From Arenibaculum pallidiluteum (GTDB lineage Bacteria; Pseudomonadota; Alphaproteobacteria; Azospirillales; Azospirillaceae), in NCBI RefSeq assembly GCF_017355985.1, contig NZ_JAFIQU010000003.1:45884-109883 (forward strand): a stretch of DNA of 64,000 nucleotides, read 5' to 3'. The notes beneath the pieces were generated by a model. The model saw nothing but the letters and a program-made list of their open reading frames with translations, did no database searches and was not told the origin of the DNA. Position numbers and translations under genes: made by a program. This document shows, piece after piece, positions 46,521-54,784 of this stretch (positions within the stretch are counted from its first letter, which is position 1; every line of letters begins with the position of its first letter).

Positions 46521-47036
46521 GTGCGAAGGACCTATTCCCGAAGCGAGGCGGTCGGGCTTCTCCAGGCCCTGGAACGCCAGCTGCGCGAGGCGGCGCAGCT
46601 CTCCGCTGTCGCGCAGAAGGAGGCGGCCCGCCAGAGCTTCATCGCGTACCAGCAGTTCCGGGACAAGGTCGGCGAGTTCAAGGCGCTCTGCATCCTGGTG
46701 GAGAGCCGGATCCGCAACCTGGCCGAGGGCCGCAAGGACGATCTCCAGGCCGAGTACGAGCGGCTCGACACTCTGATGCTCGCGCTCCTGGTGAAGGCGA
46801 GCATGAAGTTCTTCTTCGTGCTTTCCGCCAACACGGTGCTGCCGCTGGGTGCGCGGGAGATCTTCATCTCGGAGCTGCGCAGCCTCTACGACGCCCACGA
46901 GAAGCTCCGCAATCCCAACCTGCAGGAACGGCTGGACGCCAATATCAGGAACGATCTCGAGACCGCCGAGGCAATTCTCGAGGAGATCATCGACAAGGCG
47001 CCGTCGCTTCTGCAGTTCAGCGGGACCCCGGCGTGA
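46521..47036 (+). CDS. Hypothetical helical protein (171 residues)
   Basis: Mostly helical, charged protein with no signal peptide, no membrane segment and no family I recognise. Notable stretches: RSEAVGLLQALERQLREAAQ, FKALCILVESRIRNLAEGRK and LYDAHEKLRNPNLQERLD. GTG 46521 is preferred because GGGAG lies seven bases upstream; ATG 46494 nine codons earlier has no ribosome site. Its stop overlaps the start of the following CoA-transferase frame (GTGA), so the two were once or are still translationally coupled. Confidence 0.7.
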   Translation: MRRTYSRSEAVGLLQALERQLREAAQLSAVAQKEAARQSFIAYQQFRDKVGEFKALCILVESRIRNLAEGRKDDLQAEYERLDTLMLALLVKASMKFFFVLSANTVLPLGAREIFISELRSLYDAHEKLRNPNLQERLDANIRNDLETAEAILEEIIDKAPSLLQFSGTPA

Positions 47037-48142
47037 CGCGCCGGCTGCTGGCGGGGGTTCGCGTCCTCGACCTCAGCCAGTATGTGCCCGGGCCGCTGGC
47101 GACCCAGATCCTGGCCGATCTCGGCGCGGAGGTCGTGAAGGTTGAGCCGCCCTCGGGCGATCCCATGCGCGTCCTCGGCCCCGTCGACGCCGATGGCATG
47201 ACGCCCTGGTACAAGCTGCTGAACGCCGGCAAGACCGTGGTGCGCATCGACCTCTAGGACCCCGAAGGGGCCGGGCTGCTGGCGGGGCTGCTGACGCAGG
47301 CCGACGTCCTGCTCGAAAGCTACCGCCCGGGAACGCTCGACAGGCTCGGCTTTCCGCTGGAGCGGCTGCGTGCCATCAACGCGCGCCTCATCGTGGCCTC
47401 GCTCTCGGGCTGGGGGCAGGATGGACCCTTCCGGCTGCGGGCCGGGCACGACATCACCTACATGGCGGTGGGCGGCGGCCTGTCGGGGTCCGGTCCCGCC
47501 GGGGCTCCGGCCATGGCATTTCCCCCGGTAGCCGATCATGCCGCGGCGGTCCAGGCCGCCTGCGCGGTTGCGGCAGCCCTCTTCGCGCGCGAGCGGGACG
47601 GGCAGGGGGCCCATCTGGACCTCAGCCTGATGGAGACTGTGCTGGGCTGGCAGGCGGCGTCGCTGACGGCAGCTGCGCGCGGAAGAGTGCCCGCGGTGCG
47701 GGAGCAGGGCCTGCTCGACGGCGGCACGGCCTGCTACCGGCTGTACCGGGCGGCGGATGGCGGCTTCCTCGCCGTGGGCGCGCTGGAGCCTAAGTTCTGG
47801 GCGGCCTTCTGCGAGGCCATGGGGCGGCCCGACTGGGCCGCCCGGCAGGACGAGCCGCTGCCGCAGACCGGCCTGGCGGACGAGGTCGCCGCCGCCGTCG
47901 CCTCCCGACCCCTTTCCCACTGGGCGGAGCTGTTCCGCGGGATCGACTGCTGCGTCGAGCCGGTCCTCGACGCCGCCATGGTCCCTGAACATCCGCAAGT
48001 CGCGGCGCGTGGCCAGGTCCGGCGAAGCGGCGATCTGGTCGAGGTGCTGTTCGGACTACGGCTGGATGGCGCGCCCCAGCCGCCACGGACCCCGTTGCGC
48101 GAGGCCGCGGCAGCGGTGATCCTGGACGCCTGGAGCCGTTGA
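47033..48142 (+). pseudogene. CaiB/BaiF family CoA-transferase interrupted by in-frame TAG
   Basis: Type III CoA-transferase, which moves CoA between acids. Reading from GTG 47033 gives ARxLDLSQYVPGPLATQILADLG-type sequence typical of the family, then GAEVVKVEPPSGDPMR. At codon 75 (47255-47257) the frame meets TAG in the sequence VRIDL-stop-DPEG; family members usually have lysine here (AAG), one base from TAG. The same frame continues for 295 codons with intact family sequence (LIVASLSGWGQDGPF, DITYMAVGGGLSGSG, VADHAAAVQAACAVA) to TGA at 48140. The region stays in frame and keeps normal codon use, so the lesion looks recent, or it is a sequencing error. A recoded amber codon is unlikely. An internal start after the stop is possible, but the catalytic aspartate region would need the N-terminal part. 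Confidence 0.9.
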
Positions 48143-48154
48143 CGGGGTCGAGGC

Positions 48155-48625
48155 ATGGACGAGGAAGGCTTCCTGCGCCGCGCGATCGCGCTGAGCCGGG
48201 AGAAGATGCTGGCGGGCGAGGGCGGGCCCTTCGGGGCCGTCGTGGTCAAGGACGGCGTGATCGTCGGCGAGGGCTGGAACCGCGTCACCTCGGGCAAGGA
48301 CCCGACGGCCCATGCCGAGATCGAGGCCATCCGGGCGGCCGCGCGCAAGCTCGGCGACCATGTGCTGAAGGGCTGCGTCCTCTACACGAGCTGCGAGCCC
48401 TGTCCCATGTGCCTTGCGGCCGCCTACTGGGCGCGTCTGGACCGCTTCGTCTACGCCAACGGCCATGCCGACGCCGCGGCCATCGGCTTCGACGACAGCT
48501 TCCTCTACGGAGAGATCGCGAAGCCCATCGACGCCCGCACCATGCCGTCCAGGCGACTGCTGGCGGACGAGGCGCGCGCCGTCTTCGACGAGTGGGCGGC
48601 GAAGCAGGACCGGATCCACTACTAA
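48155..48625 (+). CDS. guaD: Guanine deaminase
   Basis: Converts guanine to xanthine and ammonia. The 156-residue protein matches Bacillus-type GuaD of the cytidine-deaminase fold: GGPFGAVVVKDG, DPTAHAEIEAIR with His53 and Glu55, YTSCEPCPMCLAA with Cys83 and Cys86 as zinc ligands, and FDDSFLYGEIAKP. Ligand numbering is the same as in the Bacillus enzyme, and the C-terminus ends in tyrosine as in GuaD. It could also act on related purines. It starts 12 bases after the CoA-transferase frame; its stop overlaps the tail of the convergent LysR gene by three bases. Confidence 0.93.
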   Translation: MDEEGFLRRAIALSREKMLAGEGGPFGAVVVKDGVIVGEGWNRVTSGKDPTAHAEIEAIRAAARKLGDHVLKGCVLYTSCEPCPMCLAAAYWARLDRFVYANGHADAAAIGFDDSFLYGEIAKPIDARTMPSRRLLADEARAVFDEWAAKQDRIHY

Positions 48626-49524
48626 GCGGGGTGGGCAAAGAGCTGCACCAGCCGGCTGCGCAGCCATTTCTGGGCAGGGTGGTCCGCAGTGCGGTCGTGC
48701 CAGACCATTGCGATGCTGAAGCCGGGCACGGGAACCGGCGGCTCGAAGATCTGCAGCCGGTCGGCACGCTCGTGCGCGATGCGCGAGGGCACCAGCGCCA
48801 CCATGTCGCAGCGGGCGACGAGCTCCGGAACGATCAGAAAGCCCGGCGCCGACAACGCGACGCGCCGCGTGCGTCCGTGCGCCGCGAGCGCCGCGTCGGC
48901 CGGGCCGGCGAAGCCACCACCACGCGGCGAGACGATCACATGGTCCAGGGAGCAGAACGTGTCGAGGTCCAGCCCGTTCAGGACGGCCGGATGGTTCCTG
49001 CGCGTGATCGCCACGTACCGCTCCTCGAAGAGGCCGCGCATGCGCAGCCGGTCGGGCGCGGTCTGTGGCGTCATCACGGCGAGGTCGACCTCACCCCGCT
49101 CCATCTGTGAAAGGAGTGCGGTCGCCTCGAGGGTGCGGAAGGCCAGCCTCAGCCCGGGAGCCTCGCGCGCGAGCGCGAAGGCGAGCGGCATCAAGGCTGA
49201 GTATTGCCCATAGTCGCTGGCGGCGATCGAAACGGTGATCTCCGCGGCGGATGGGTCGAACCGCGATCCCGATAGAACGACGCCACGGACTTCCTCCAGG
49301 GCAAGGCGCAGCGGCTCCTGCAGTTCCATCGCGCGCTGCGTCGGGATCATCCCGCGCTGTGCCGGAAGGAGCAGCGGGTCCCCGAACAGGTCGCGCAATC
49401 GGGCGAGCTGAGCGGACAGCGCCGGCTGGCTCAGGTTCAGCCGCCGGGCCGCGCGCGTGACGTTCCTCTCCGCGAGGAGCGCGTCGAGGGCGACAAGCAG
49501 GTTGAGGTCGATGCTCCTATCCAT
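48622..49524 (-). CDS. LysR-type transcriptional regulator
   Basis: DNA-binding regulator of 300 residues, NodD/NahR-like subgroup judging from DLNLLVALDALLAERNVTRAA and LNLSQPALSAQLARLRDLFGDPLL. An effector-binding domain follows (ITVSIAASDYGQYSALMPLA, VDLAVMTP). ATG 49524 is used; twelve codons upstream another start adds an unrelated stretch. It is divergent from the quinone reductase at 49628, separated by about 100 bp, which is the classical LysR arrangement, so that gene is its likely target and a quinone or aromatic the likely effector. Confidence 0.93.
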   Translation of the reverse strand: MDRSIDLNLLVALDALLAERNVTRAARRLNLSQPALSAQLARLRDLFGDPLLLPAQRGMIPTQRAMELQEPLRLALEEVRGVVLSGSRFDPSAAEITVSIAASDYGQYSALMPLAFALAREAPGLRLAFRTLEATALLSQMERGEVDLAVMTPQTAPDRLRMRGLFEERYVAITRRNHPAVLNGLDLDTFCSLDHVIVSPRGGGFAGPADAALAAHGRTRRVALSAPGFLIVPELVARCDMVALVPSRIAHERADRLQIFEPPVPVPGFSIAMVWHDRTADHPAQKWLRSRLVQLFAHPA

Positions 49525-49627
49525 CGGGTGGATAGCAGCACGCCGGTGTCCCGATTTCAAGAATGGCAGGGGAACCCTCTAGGGTGGTGGCGCATCCGGC
49601 AATTCGTTCATGTCCATGGAGAGAGCT

Positions 49628-50440
49628 TTGAACGTCTTCCTTGTCCATGCCCACCCGGAGCCGAAGTCCTTGAATGGCTCGCTAAAGGATCTTGCGGTCG
49701 ACACCCTGAGCGGACTCGGGCATGAGGTGCAGGTGTCCGACCTTTACACCATGCGCTGGAAGGCGGTGGCGGACGCCGGCGACTTCGCCGACCCCGGGAA
49801 CTCGGAGCGCCTGGTCTACTGGCGCGAGTCCAAGCGCGCCTATCTCGGCGGCTCCCAGAGCGAGGATGTCGCGGCGGAGCAGAAGAAGCTGCTATGGGCC
49901 GATGCGGTGATCCTGCAGTTCCCGATGTGGTGGTTCTCTGTGCCCGCAATCCTCAAGGGATGGTTCGAACGCGTGTTTGCGTACGGCTTTGCCTATGGGG
50001 TTGGCCAGCACGGCGGCGAGCGCTGGGGCGACCGTTACGGCGAGGGCACGCTGCTGGGACGGCGCGCGCTCGTATCGGTGACGATTGGCGGCCGGGCGCC
50101 GCACTACTCCCCGCGAGGCGTCAACGGCATGCTGGACGACCTGCTCTTCCCGATCCAGCACGGCACCCTCTACTATCCCGGCATGGCCGTCCTCGAGCCC
50201 TTCGTCATCTATCAGGCGGATCGTCTCTCCCTCGATGACTGGGCCGGGATCGCCGAGCGCTACCGGGCCCGCCTGCACAGCCTGTTCACGGACGCGCCGA
50301 TCCCCTACCGGCGGCAGAACGGCGGGCACTACGACAGCCAGCAGGTTCTAAAGGATGGGCTGGGGCTCGGCGCGGCGGGGACCGGCATCCACCTTCTGCG
50401 GCCCGGAGACCCGCCGGAAGCGCCGCTCGCGCAGCCCTGA
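49628..50440 (+). CDS. NAD(P)H dehydrogenase (quinone), flavodoxin fold
   Basis: FMN/FAD-dependent quinone reductase similar to NQO1, MdaB and KefF. The 270-residue protein has the phosphate loop VHAHPEPKSLNGSL, the active-site QFPMWWFSVPAILKGWFERV, GVGQHGGERWGDR and the VSVTIGGRAP strand, followed by a C-terminal extension. I start it at TTG 49628 because GGAGAGAG lies just before it and the family begins NVFLVHAHPEP; ATG at 49610 and 49616 are in frame and also possible. It is divergent from a LysR gene, which probably induces it on quinone or electrophile stress. Confidence 0.9.
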   Translation: MNVFLVHAHPEPKSLNGSLKDLAVDTLSGLGHEVQVSDLYTMRWKAVADAGDFADPGNSERLVYWRESKRAYLGGSQSEDVAAEQKKLLWADAVILQFPMWWFSVPAILKGWFERVFAYGFAYGVGQHGGERWGDRYGEGTLLGRRALVSVTIGGRAPHYSPRGVNGMLDDLLFPIQHGTLYYPGMAVLEPFVIYQADRLSLDDWAGIAERYRARLHSLFTDAPIPYRRQNGGHYDSQQVLKDGLGLGAAGTGIHLLRPGDPPEAPLAQP

Positions 50441-50474
50441 GCGGCCCTTCCTGCCGCCGCGTCCGCGGCGACCT

Positions 50475-51632
50475 TCATCCTTCCTTGCGAAAGGGGCTCT
50501 CCTCCATCATCGCCGCGATCTGGAGGTCGACGGAGGGGCGCTCGCGGCGGAGGAAATCGTCCACCGCGTCACGCAGGCCGGGATCGGCGATCCAGTGGGC
50601 GCTGTAGGTGCGCACCGGCAGGTAGCCGCGTGCGATCTTGTGCTCGCCCTGGGCTCCGGCCTCGACGCGGGCAAGGCCGTGCGCGATGGCGAAGTCTATG
50701 GCGCGGTAGTAGCAGGCCTCGAAATGCAGGTTCGGGTACTCGCCTGCGGCGCCCCAGTTGCGGCCGTACAGCGCGTCCGCGCCGCGCAGGTTCAGCGCCC
50801 CGGCGACGGGCCGCCCGTCGTCCTCGGCCACCACCAGGACGACGCGGTCCCCGAGCCGCTCGCCCAGCATGTGGAAGAAGTCGCGGGTCAGGTAGGCCCA
50901 GCCCCACTTGCGGTCCACCGTCCCCTCGTAGAAGCGGTGAAAGGCGTCCCAGTGCCGCGCCGTGATCTCGCCCCCGGTCAGCGTGCGCAGCGTCAGCCCG
51001 CTCGCCGCCACGGATTCCCGCTCCTTTCGGATCGCCTTGCGCTTGCGCGAGCTCAGAGCGGCCAGGAAGTCTTCGAAGCTGCCGTATCCCTCGTTGCGCC
51101 AGTGGAACTGGTATCCGAGGCGCAGCAGCCAGCCGGCCTCGCCGAAGGCCTCCCATTCTGACGCAATCGGGAAGGTCGCATGGACCGAGGAGACGCCCAG
51201 CCGCTCGGCGACCTGCTCCAGGCCGCCGATCAGCAGGCGCGCGGCTCCGTCCGGTGCGTCCGGACGGACCAGCAGCCGCGGTCCGGTCACAGGCGTGAAG
51301 GGGACCGCCACCTGGAGCTTGGGGTAGTAGCGGCCGCCCGCGCGCTCATAGGCATTCGCCCAGGCATGGTCGAAGACGTACTCGCCATAGGAATGGCTCT
51401 TCACATAGGCCGGGACGCCGCCGATCAGCCGACCGGAGGCGTCGCGCAGGGCCAGGTGACGGGGCAGCCATCCCGTCTTCGGACCGGTCGAGCGGCTGTC
51501 CTCCAGCGCCAGCAGGAAGGCGTGGCTCAGGAACGGGTTGTCTGTACCGGCACAGGCGTCCCATTCGGCCGGATCGACCCGGCCGATGCCATCCAGGACC
51601 GACAGTTCCAGGGATTCCGAGGTGTCAGGCAT
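50475..51632 (-). CDS. GNAT-fold protein, peptidogalycan/FemAB-like (DUF482)
   Basis: Cytoplasmic protein of 385 residues of the PF04339 group, which has the acetyltransferase fold and resembles peptidoglycan-modifying FemAB enzymes; substrate unknown. Typical stretches are NPFLSHAFLLALEDS, PAYVKSHSYGEYVFDHAWANAY, YYPKLQVAVPFTPV, KRKAIRKERESV and LHFEACYYRAIDFAI followed by EAGAQGEHKIARGYLP. Length is family-normal. The ribosome site before ATG 51632 is weak. RidA follows in the same direction after the gap of the opposite order, suggesting a small leftward unit with 51660-52678. Confidence 0.88.
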   Translation of the reverse strand: MPDTSESLELSVLDGIGRVDPAEWDACAGTDNPFLSHAFLLALEDSRSTGPKTGWLPRHLALRDASGRLIGGVPAYVKSHSYGEYVFDHAWANAYERAGGRYYPKLQVAVPFTPVTGPRLLVRPDAPDGAARLLIGGLEQVAERLGVSSVHATFPIASEWEAFGEAGWLLRLGYQFHWRNEGYGSFEDFLAALSSRKRKAIRKERESVAASGLTLRTLTGGEITARHWDAFHRFYEGTVDRKWGWAYLTRDFFHMLGERLGDRVVLVVAEDDGRPVAGALNLRGADALYGRNWGAAGEYPNLHFEACYYRAIDFAIAHGLARVEAGAQGEHKIARGYLPVRTYSAHWIADPGLRDAVDDFLRRERPSVDLQIAAMMEESPFRKEG

Positions 51633-51659
51633 CCCAGCAAACTGGGGTGCGATGCAGCA

Positions 51660-52127
51660 TCAGGCAACCTCGAAGACGGCGTCGACCTCGACCGGCACGT
51701 CGAAGGGCAGGGCGGGCGCGCCGACCGCGAAGCGCGCATGGCGCCCGGCATCGCCGAGCACGTCGAGCATCAGCTGCGAGGCGCCGTTGACGACCTTGGG
51801 ATGGTCGTAGAAATCCGGCCCCGAGGCCACGAAGCCGCCGAGCTTCACGCAGCGGCGGACCGCATCCAGGCTGCCGCCGCAGGCCGCATGCACCTGCGCG
51901 AGAAGGTTCAGCGCGCAGAGCCGGGCGGCCTCCTGAGCCTGCTCGACCGTCACGGTGGCCCCGACCTTGCCCTTGAACCGGATCTCGCCGTTCCAGACCG
52001 GAAGCTGGCCGGATACGTAGACCAGGTTGCCGGTGCGTATGGTGGGCACATAGGCGGCCGCGGGAGCTGCGGGCTGCGGCAGCTCGATCCCGAGCTGGGC
52101 AAGCCGGCTCTCGATGGACTGGGTCAT
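51660..52127 (-). CDS. RidA family protein
   Basis: Small enamine/imine deaminase-like protein of 155 residues (YjgF/YER057c/UK114 fold). Motifs are RTGNLVYVSGQLPVWNGE, TVEQAQEAARLCALNLLAQV and the C-terminal PFDVPVEVDAVFEV. The arginine expected near position 105 in true RidA (in R-A-x-V-x-V) appears in GRHARFAVG, consistent with the clade that differs from RidA itself, so deaminase activity should not be assumed. ATG 52127 has GAGGATCC upstream. It is part of a leftward series of small genes. Confidence 0.9.
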   Translation of the reverse strand: MTQSIESRLAQLGIELPQPAAPAAAYVPTIRTGNLVYVSGQLPVWNGEIRFKGKVGATVTVEQAQEAARLCALNLLAQVHAACGGSLDAVRRCVKLGGFVASGPDFYDHPKVVNGASQLMLDVLGDAGRHARFAVGAPALPFDVPVEVDAVFEVA

Positions 52128-52212
52128 GGATCCTCGCATCCGGTTGCGGTCGAACGAACCGAGGCTAGCCATATCGCCGCGCCGGATCCAGCCACCTTGC
52201 AGCCGACGTCCC

Positions 52213-52458
52213 TCAGACCCCCTCGCCGAGGGAGTCGGTCGCCGCGTCGATCACGCGCGGGCGTACCCGGATGCGCTCGGCGACGGAATCCGCAGGGTGC
52301 TCGACGGCGTCCAGCTCCAGCGTGACGGTGACGATTCCGCCCGACGCCTCGATGGCGTCCGTCTGGCGTGAGCCGCCGAAGCGGCTGCCGAGATCGGATG
52401 CGATCTCGCGCTCCAGCGCCTCGTCGCGCGGGGCGGTATAGGCATAGACGACACGCAT
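52213..52458 (-). CDS. Small hypothetical protein
   Basis: An 81-residue protein beginning MRVVYAYTAPRDEALEREIA and ending in an acidic glycine tail. The alternating pattern VVYAYT...GIVTVTLELDAVEH looks like a small alpha/beta fold. Its ATG at 52458 lies one base after the stop of the gene at 52460, so the two are coupled. No family recognised. Confidence 0.6.
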   Translation of the reverse strand: MRVVYAYTAPRDEALEREIASDLGSRFGGSRQTDAIEASGGIVTVTLELDAVEHPADSVAERIRVRPRVIDAATDSLGEGV

Positions 52459-52459
52459 G

Positions 52460-52678
52460 TCAGGACACCAGCGCCAGGGTTGGGTCGACGGGCGGCGGCT
52501 CGGCATCGGTCAGCAACGCCTCGACGGCGTCCAGGTCGCCCATGACCACCACAGCGTGGTCCTCGTGCCCCAGGCAGATCCTTGTGCGCCCGTCCCCGGC
52601 GGTGCGCAGCAGCGTGACGGCTGCGGGGTTCAGGCGGACCTCGCGTCCGCTCTCATCCCGGATGGCGACGAAGTTCAT
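52460..52678 (-). CDS. Small hypothetical protein, beta-rich
   Basis: A 72-residue protein: MNFVAIRDESGREVRLNPAA, VTLLRTAGDG, TRICLGHEDHAVVVMGD, DAVEALLTDAE. The order of strands, with a short helix near the end, resembles small regulatory or phage-like modules, but I cannot name a family. GAGG lies just before ATG 52678. It is immediately followed by the gene at 52213. Confidence 0.6.
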   Translation of the reverse strand: MNFVAIRDESGREVRLNPAAVTLLRTAGDGRTRICLGHEDHAVVVMGDLDAVEALLTDAEPPPVDPTLALVS

Positions 52679-52850
52679 TGGCACCTCGAAAGACGTTTCC
52701 CCGAGGTAAACACCGGGAAGGCGCAGGTGGTCACGAATTCACCAGCTGTTCCCGGATCTGCGGGCATGACGGATTCGGGCCCGCCGCCCCGTAACGGGCG
52801 TTCCCGGATCCTGTTGGAGCTTCGCTTTCCTACGATCGAAGGAGTGAGAG

Positions 52851-53009
52851 ATGGGCAGGGACAGCTCCAGGCAGGCTCCGCGCGATGCCCCGAAGGGACG
52901 GCGCAACCCCGACGCGGAACCCTGGTACCGGCGATCCGGCCGGGACCAGCAGCCCACGGAGGACCAGGCCAACCAGGCGCCGGACACGGCGAAGTCGAAC
53001 GAGGTCTGA
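52851..53009 (+). CDS. Small disordered protein, 52 residues
   Basis: A hydrophilic, arginine-, proline- and glutamine-rich peptide (MGRDSSRQAPRDAPKGRRNP, then WYRRSGRDQQPTEDQ). AAGGAGTGAGAG just before ATG 52851 is a strong ribosome site, and the stop overlaps the start region of the next gene (TGATG), so the two are probably cotranslated. Composition suggests an intrinsically disordered protein. Confidence 0.55.
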   Translation: MGRDSSRQAPRDAPKGRRNPDAEPWYRRSGRDQQPTEDQANQAPDTAKSNEV

Positions 53010-53020
53010 TGGAGACGGGG

Positions 53021-53500
53021 ATGATCAGGAACTTCTGGACCGCCGCAGCGGTGGTGGCCGCCTGCGCGGCGCTGGCCGGCGGGTCGGCCGCGGCCCAATC
53101 GGGCAAGCAGCCGCCGTCCTGCGGCGCCATCAACTTCCGGCCGCTCGAGAATCCCAGCGGCGACGGCGACCAGCAGGCAGGGCTGTACCGCTCGCGCTTC
53201 GCCCGGATCCAGGTGATGGCCGAGGTCGCCGGCGGGCAGGTGAGGAACTATCACATGCTGCTGAACGGGCAGCGGGCCGGGAAGGCCGGCGGCCCGGTTC
53301 CGAGCGGCGCCGAGGCGTGCCTGAGGTCGAAGAACGTGAAGGTGCCGGTCGAGACGGCGGCGGCCGGGCAATGCGCAGGAAGCCGGTTCCGGGTGGTGAC
53401 GGACCGTTCCGTCCAGCCAGCCTCCGCGATGCTCTTCGCCCTTCAGGGGGACGTCTGGAAGCTATGTGAGACCGCCCCGCTGGGGAGCGGGGCGGGCTGA
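53021..53500 (+). CDS. Hypothetical exported protein
   Basis: A 159-residue protein with a clear signal peptide (IRNFWTAAAVVAACAALAGG, likely cleavage after the AAA before QSG). The mature part has three cysteines (PSCGAINF, EACLRSK, GQCAGSRF) plus one near the end (KLCETAP), and a beta-rich pattern. GGAGACGGGG precedes ATG 53021; ATG 53009 four codons earlier overlaps the previous stop. Function unknown; probably periplasmic. Confidence 0.7.
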   Translation: MIRNFWTAAAVVAACAALAGGSAAAQSGKQPPSCGAINFRPLENPSGDGDQQAGLYRSRFARIQVMAEVAGGQVRNYHMLLNGQRAGKAGGPVPSGAEACLRSKNVKVPVETAAAGQCAGSRFRVVTDRSVQPASAMLFALQGDVWKLCETAPLGSGAG

Positions 53501-53518
53501 GGCCTCAGGACATCCTGG

Positions 53519-54691
53519 TCAGTTCTTGAGCACCATGCAGTCCTGGCCCTTCCGCTCGAGCGCCTTGCAGGCGGCAGCGGCATCGTCCTGATCGAGGCCG
53601 GTGTAGCGGGCCAGGTACTTGCCGTTGGACTTGACGACCGCCGGCTTCGCGCCGCCCAGCAGCGTCGCCGTCAGGTTGCGCCTGACGGTGGCGAGATTCA
53701 CCTGCGCCTGCTTGTTGGAGCCGAAGGCACCGACCTGGATCGTCCAGGTCGCGGCGGTCTTCCTGGCCTTCTTGGAGACCGGGGCGGGCAGTACCCGCGA
53801 GGCGACGGTGTCGCCCTGGGCCAGGCGCGGCGGGGCGGCCGGCTCAGGCAGCGCGGCGACGCGCGTCGTGCTTCGGACCAGCCGCTCGACGCCGAAGGCA
53901 TCGTCCAGCAGGGCGGCCATGCGGTCGTCCCGCGACCGGGCCGAGCTTCCGCCCAGGACGACGCCGATCAGCCGCCGCCCGTCCCGGCGCGCCGAAGCCG
54001 CCAGGTTGAAGCCCGACGCGTTGACGAAGCCTGTCTTGATCCCGTCCATGCCCTCGTAGCGCGACATGAGCCGGTTGTGCGAGCGGATCTGCTGCCCGTC
54101 ATAGACGAACTGCGCGCGGCCGAAATACTGGTACCGCCGCGGGTGGTTCTTGATCAGCGCCTGGGACAGAGTGGCCATGTCGCGGGCGGTGGTGATCTGG
54201 CCGCTGTTCGGCAGGCCCGAGGCGTTGCGGAAGGTCGTGGAGCTCATGCCGAGCTCGCGGGCCTTCTGGGTCATGCGCTCTGCGAAGCTGCTCTCGGAGC
54301 CGGCCAGAGCCTCGGCCAGCACGACCGCCACGTCGTTCGCGGACCGCGTCACGAGGCCCATGATCGCGTCCTCGACCATGATGCGCCCGCCGGGCTTCAG
54401 GCCCAGCTTCGAAGGCGACTGGTTGGACGCATGCACCGAGACCGTCAGGAACTGGTCGATCCGGAGATCGCCCCGGTCCAGCGCCTCGAAGGTCAGGTAC
54501 AGCGTCATCATCTTCGTGAGCGAAGCGGGCTGCGTCCGGACGTCTGCGTTCTCGGAATGCAGCACCTCGCCCGTGCCGGCATCGATGACGATCTCGGCCT
54601 CGGGCGGACGCGCCGCGGCAGGGCCGGAAATCAGCAGGGCGGCTCCGAGAGCCATGGCGAGGAAGTGTCCGGCCTTCAAGGTCGAGATCAT
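53519..54691 (-). CDS. D-alanyl-D-alanine carboxypeptidase with SPOR domain
   Basis: Penicillin-binding protein of the DacA/DacC class which trims peptidoglycan pentapeptides. Signal peptide at 1-27 (FLAMALGAALLISGPAAA). Catalytic motifs are S57-x-x-K60 (SLTK), S117-A-N119 and KTG in DGIKTGFV. The C-terminal 75 residues form a SPOR domain (WTIQVGAFGSNKQAQVNLAT) that binds denuded glycan, so the enzyme may localise to division sites. Length 390 is normal for the alphaproteobacterial form. The ribosome site before ATG 54691 is weak. Confidence 0.94.
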   Translation of the reverse strand: MISTLKAGHFLAMALGAALLISGPAAARPPEAEIVIDAGTGEVLHSENADVRTQPASLTKMMTLYLTFEALDRGDLRIDQFLTVSVHASNQSPSKLGLKPGGRIMVEDAIMGLVTRSANDVAVVLAEALAGSESSFAERMTQKARELGMSSTTFRNASGLPNSGQITTARDMATLSQALIKNHPRRYQYFGRAQFVYDGQQIRSHNRLMSRYEGMDGIKTGFVNASGFNLAASARRDGRRLIGVVLGGSSARSRDDRMAALLDDAFGVERLVRSTTRVAALPEPAAPPRLAQGDTVASRVLPAPVSKKARKTAATWTIQVGAFGSNKQAQVNLATVRRNLTATLLGGAKPAVVKSNGKYLARYTGLDQDDAAAACKALERKGQDCMVLKN

Positions 54692-54784
54692 GATCTGCAG
54701 CGCATCGCATCATGGGTGGGCGATGGCGCGCAGGCTACAGTTCAGATGGTTAAGGTAAGTTTGACCGAAGGTGGATTTCCGGAG

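Noticed and set aside
47255-47257. Recoding of TAG (pyrrolysine or suppression)
   Set aside because: No pyl genes or tRNA evidence in the window; simple nonsense mutation or base error is more economical.
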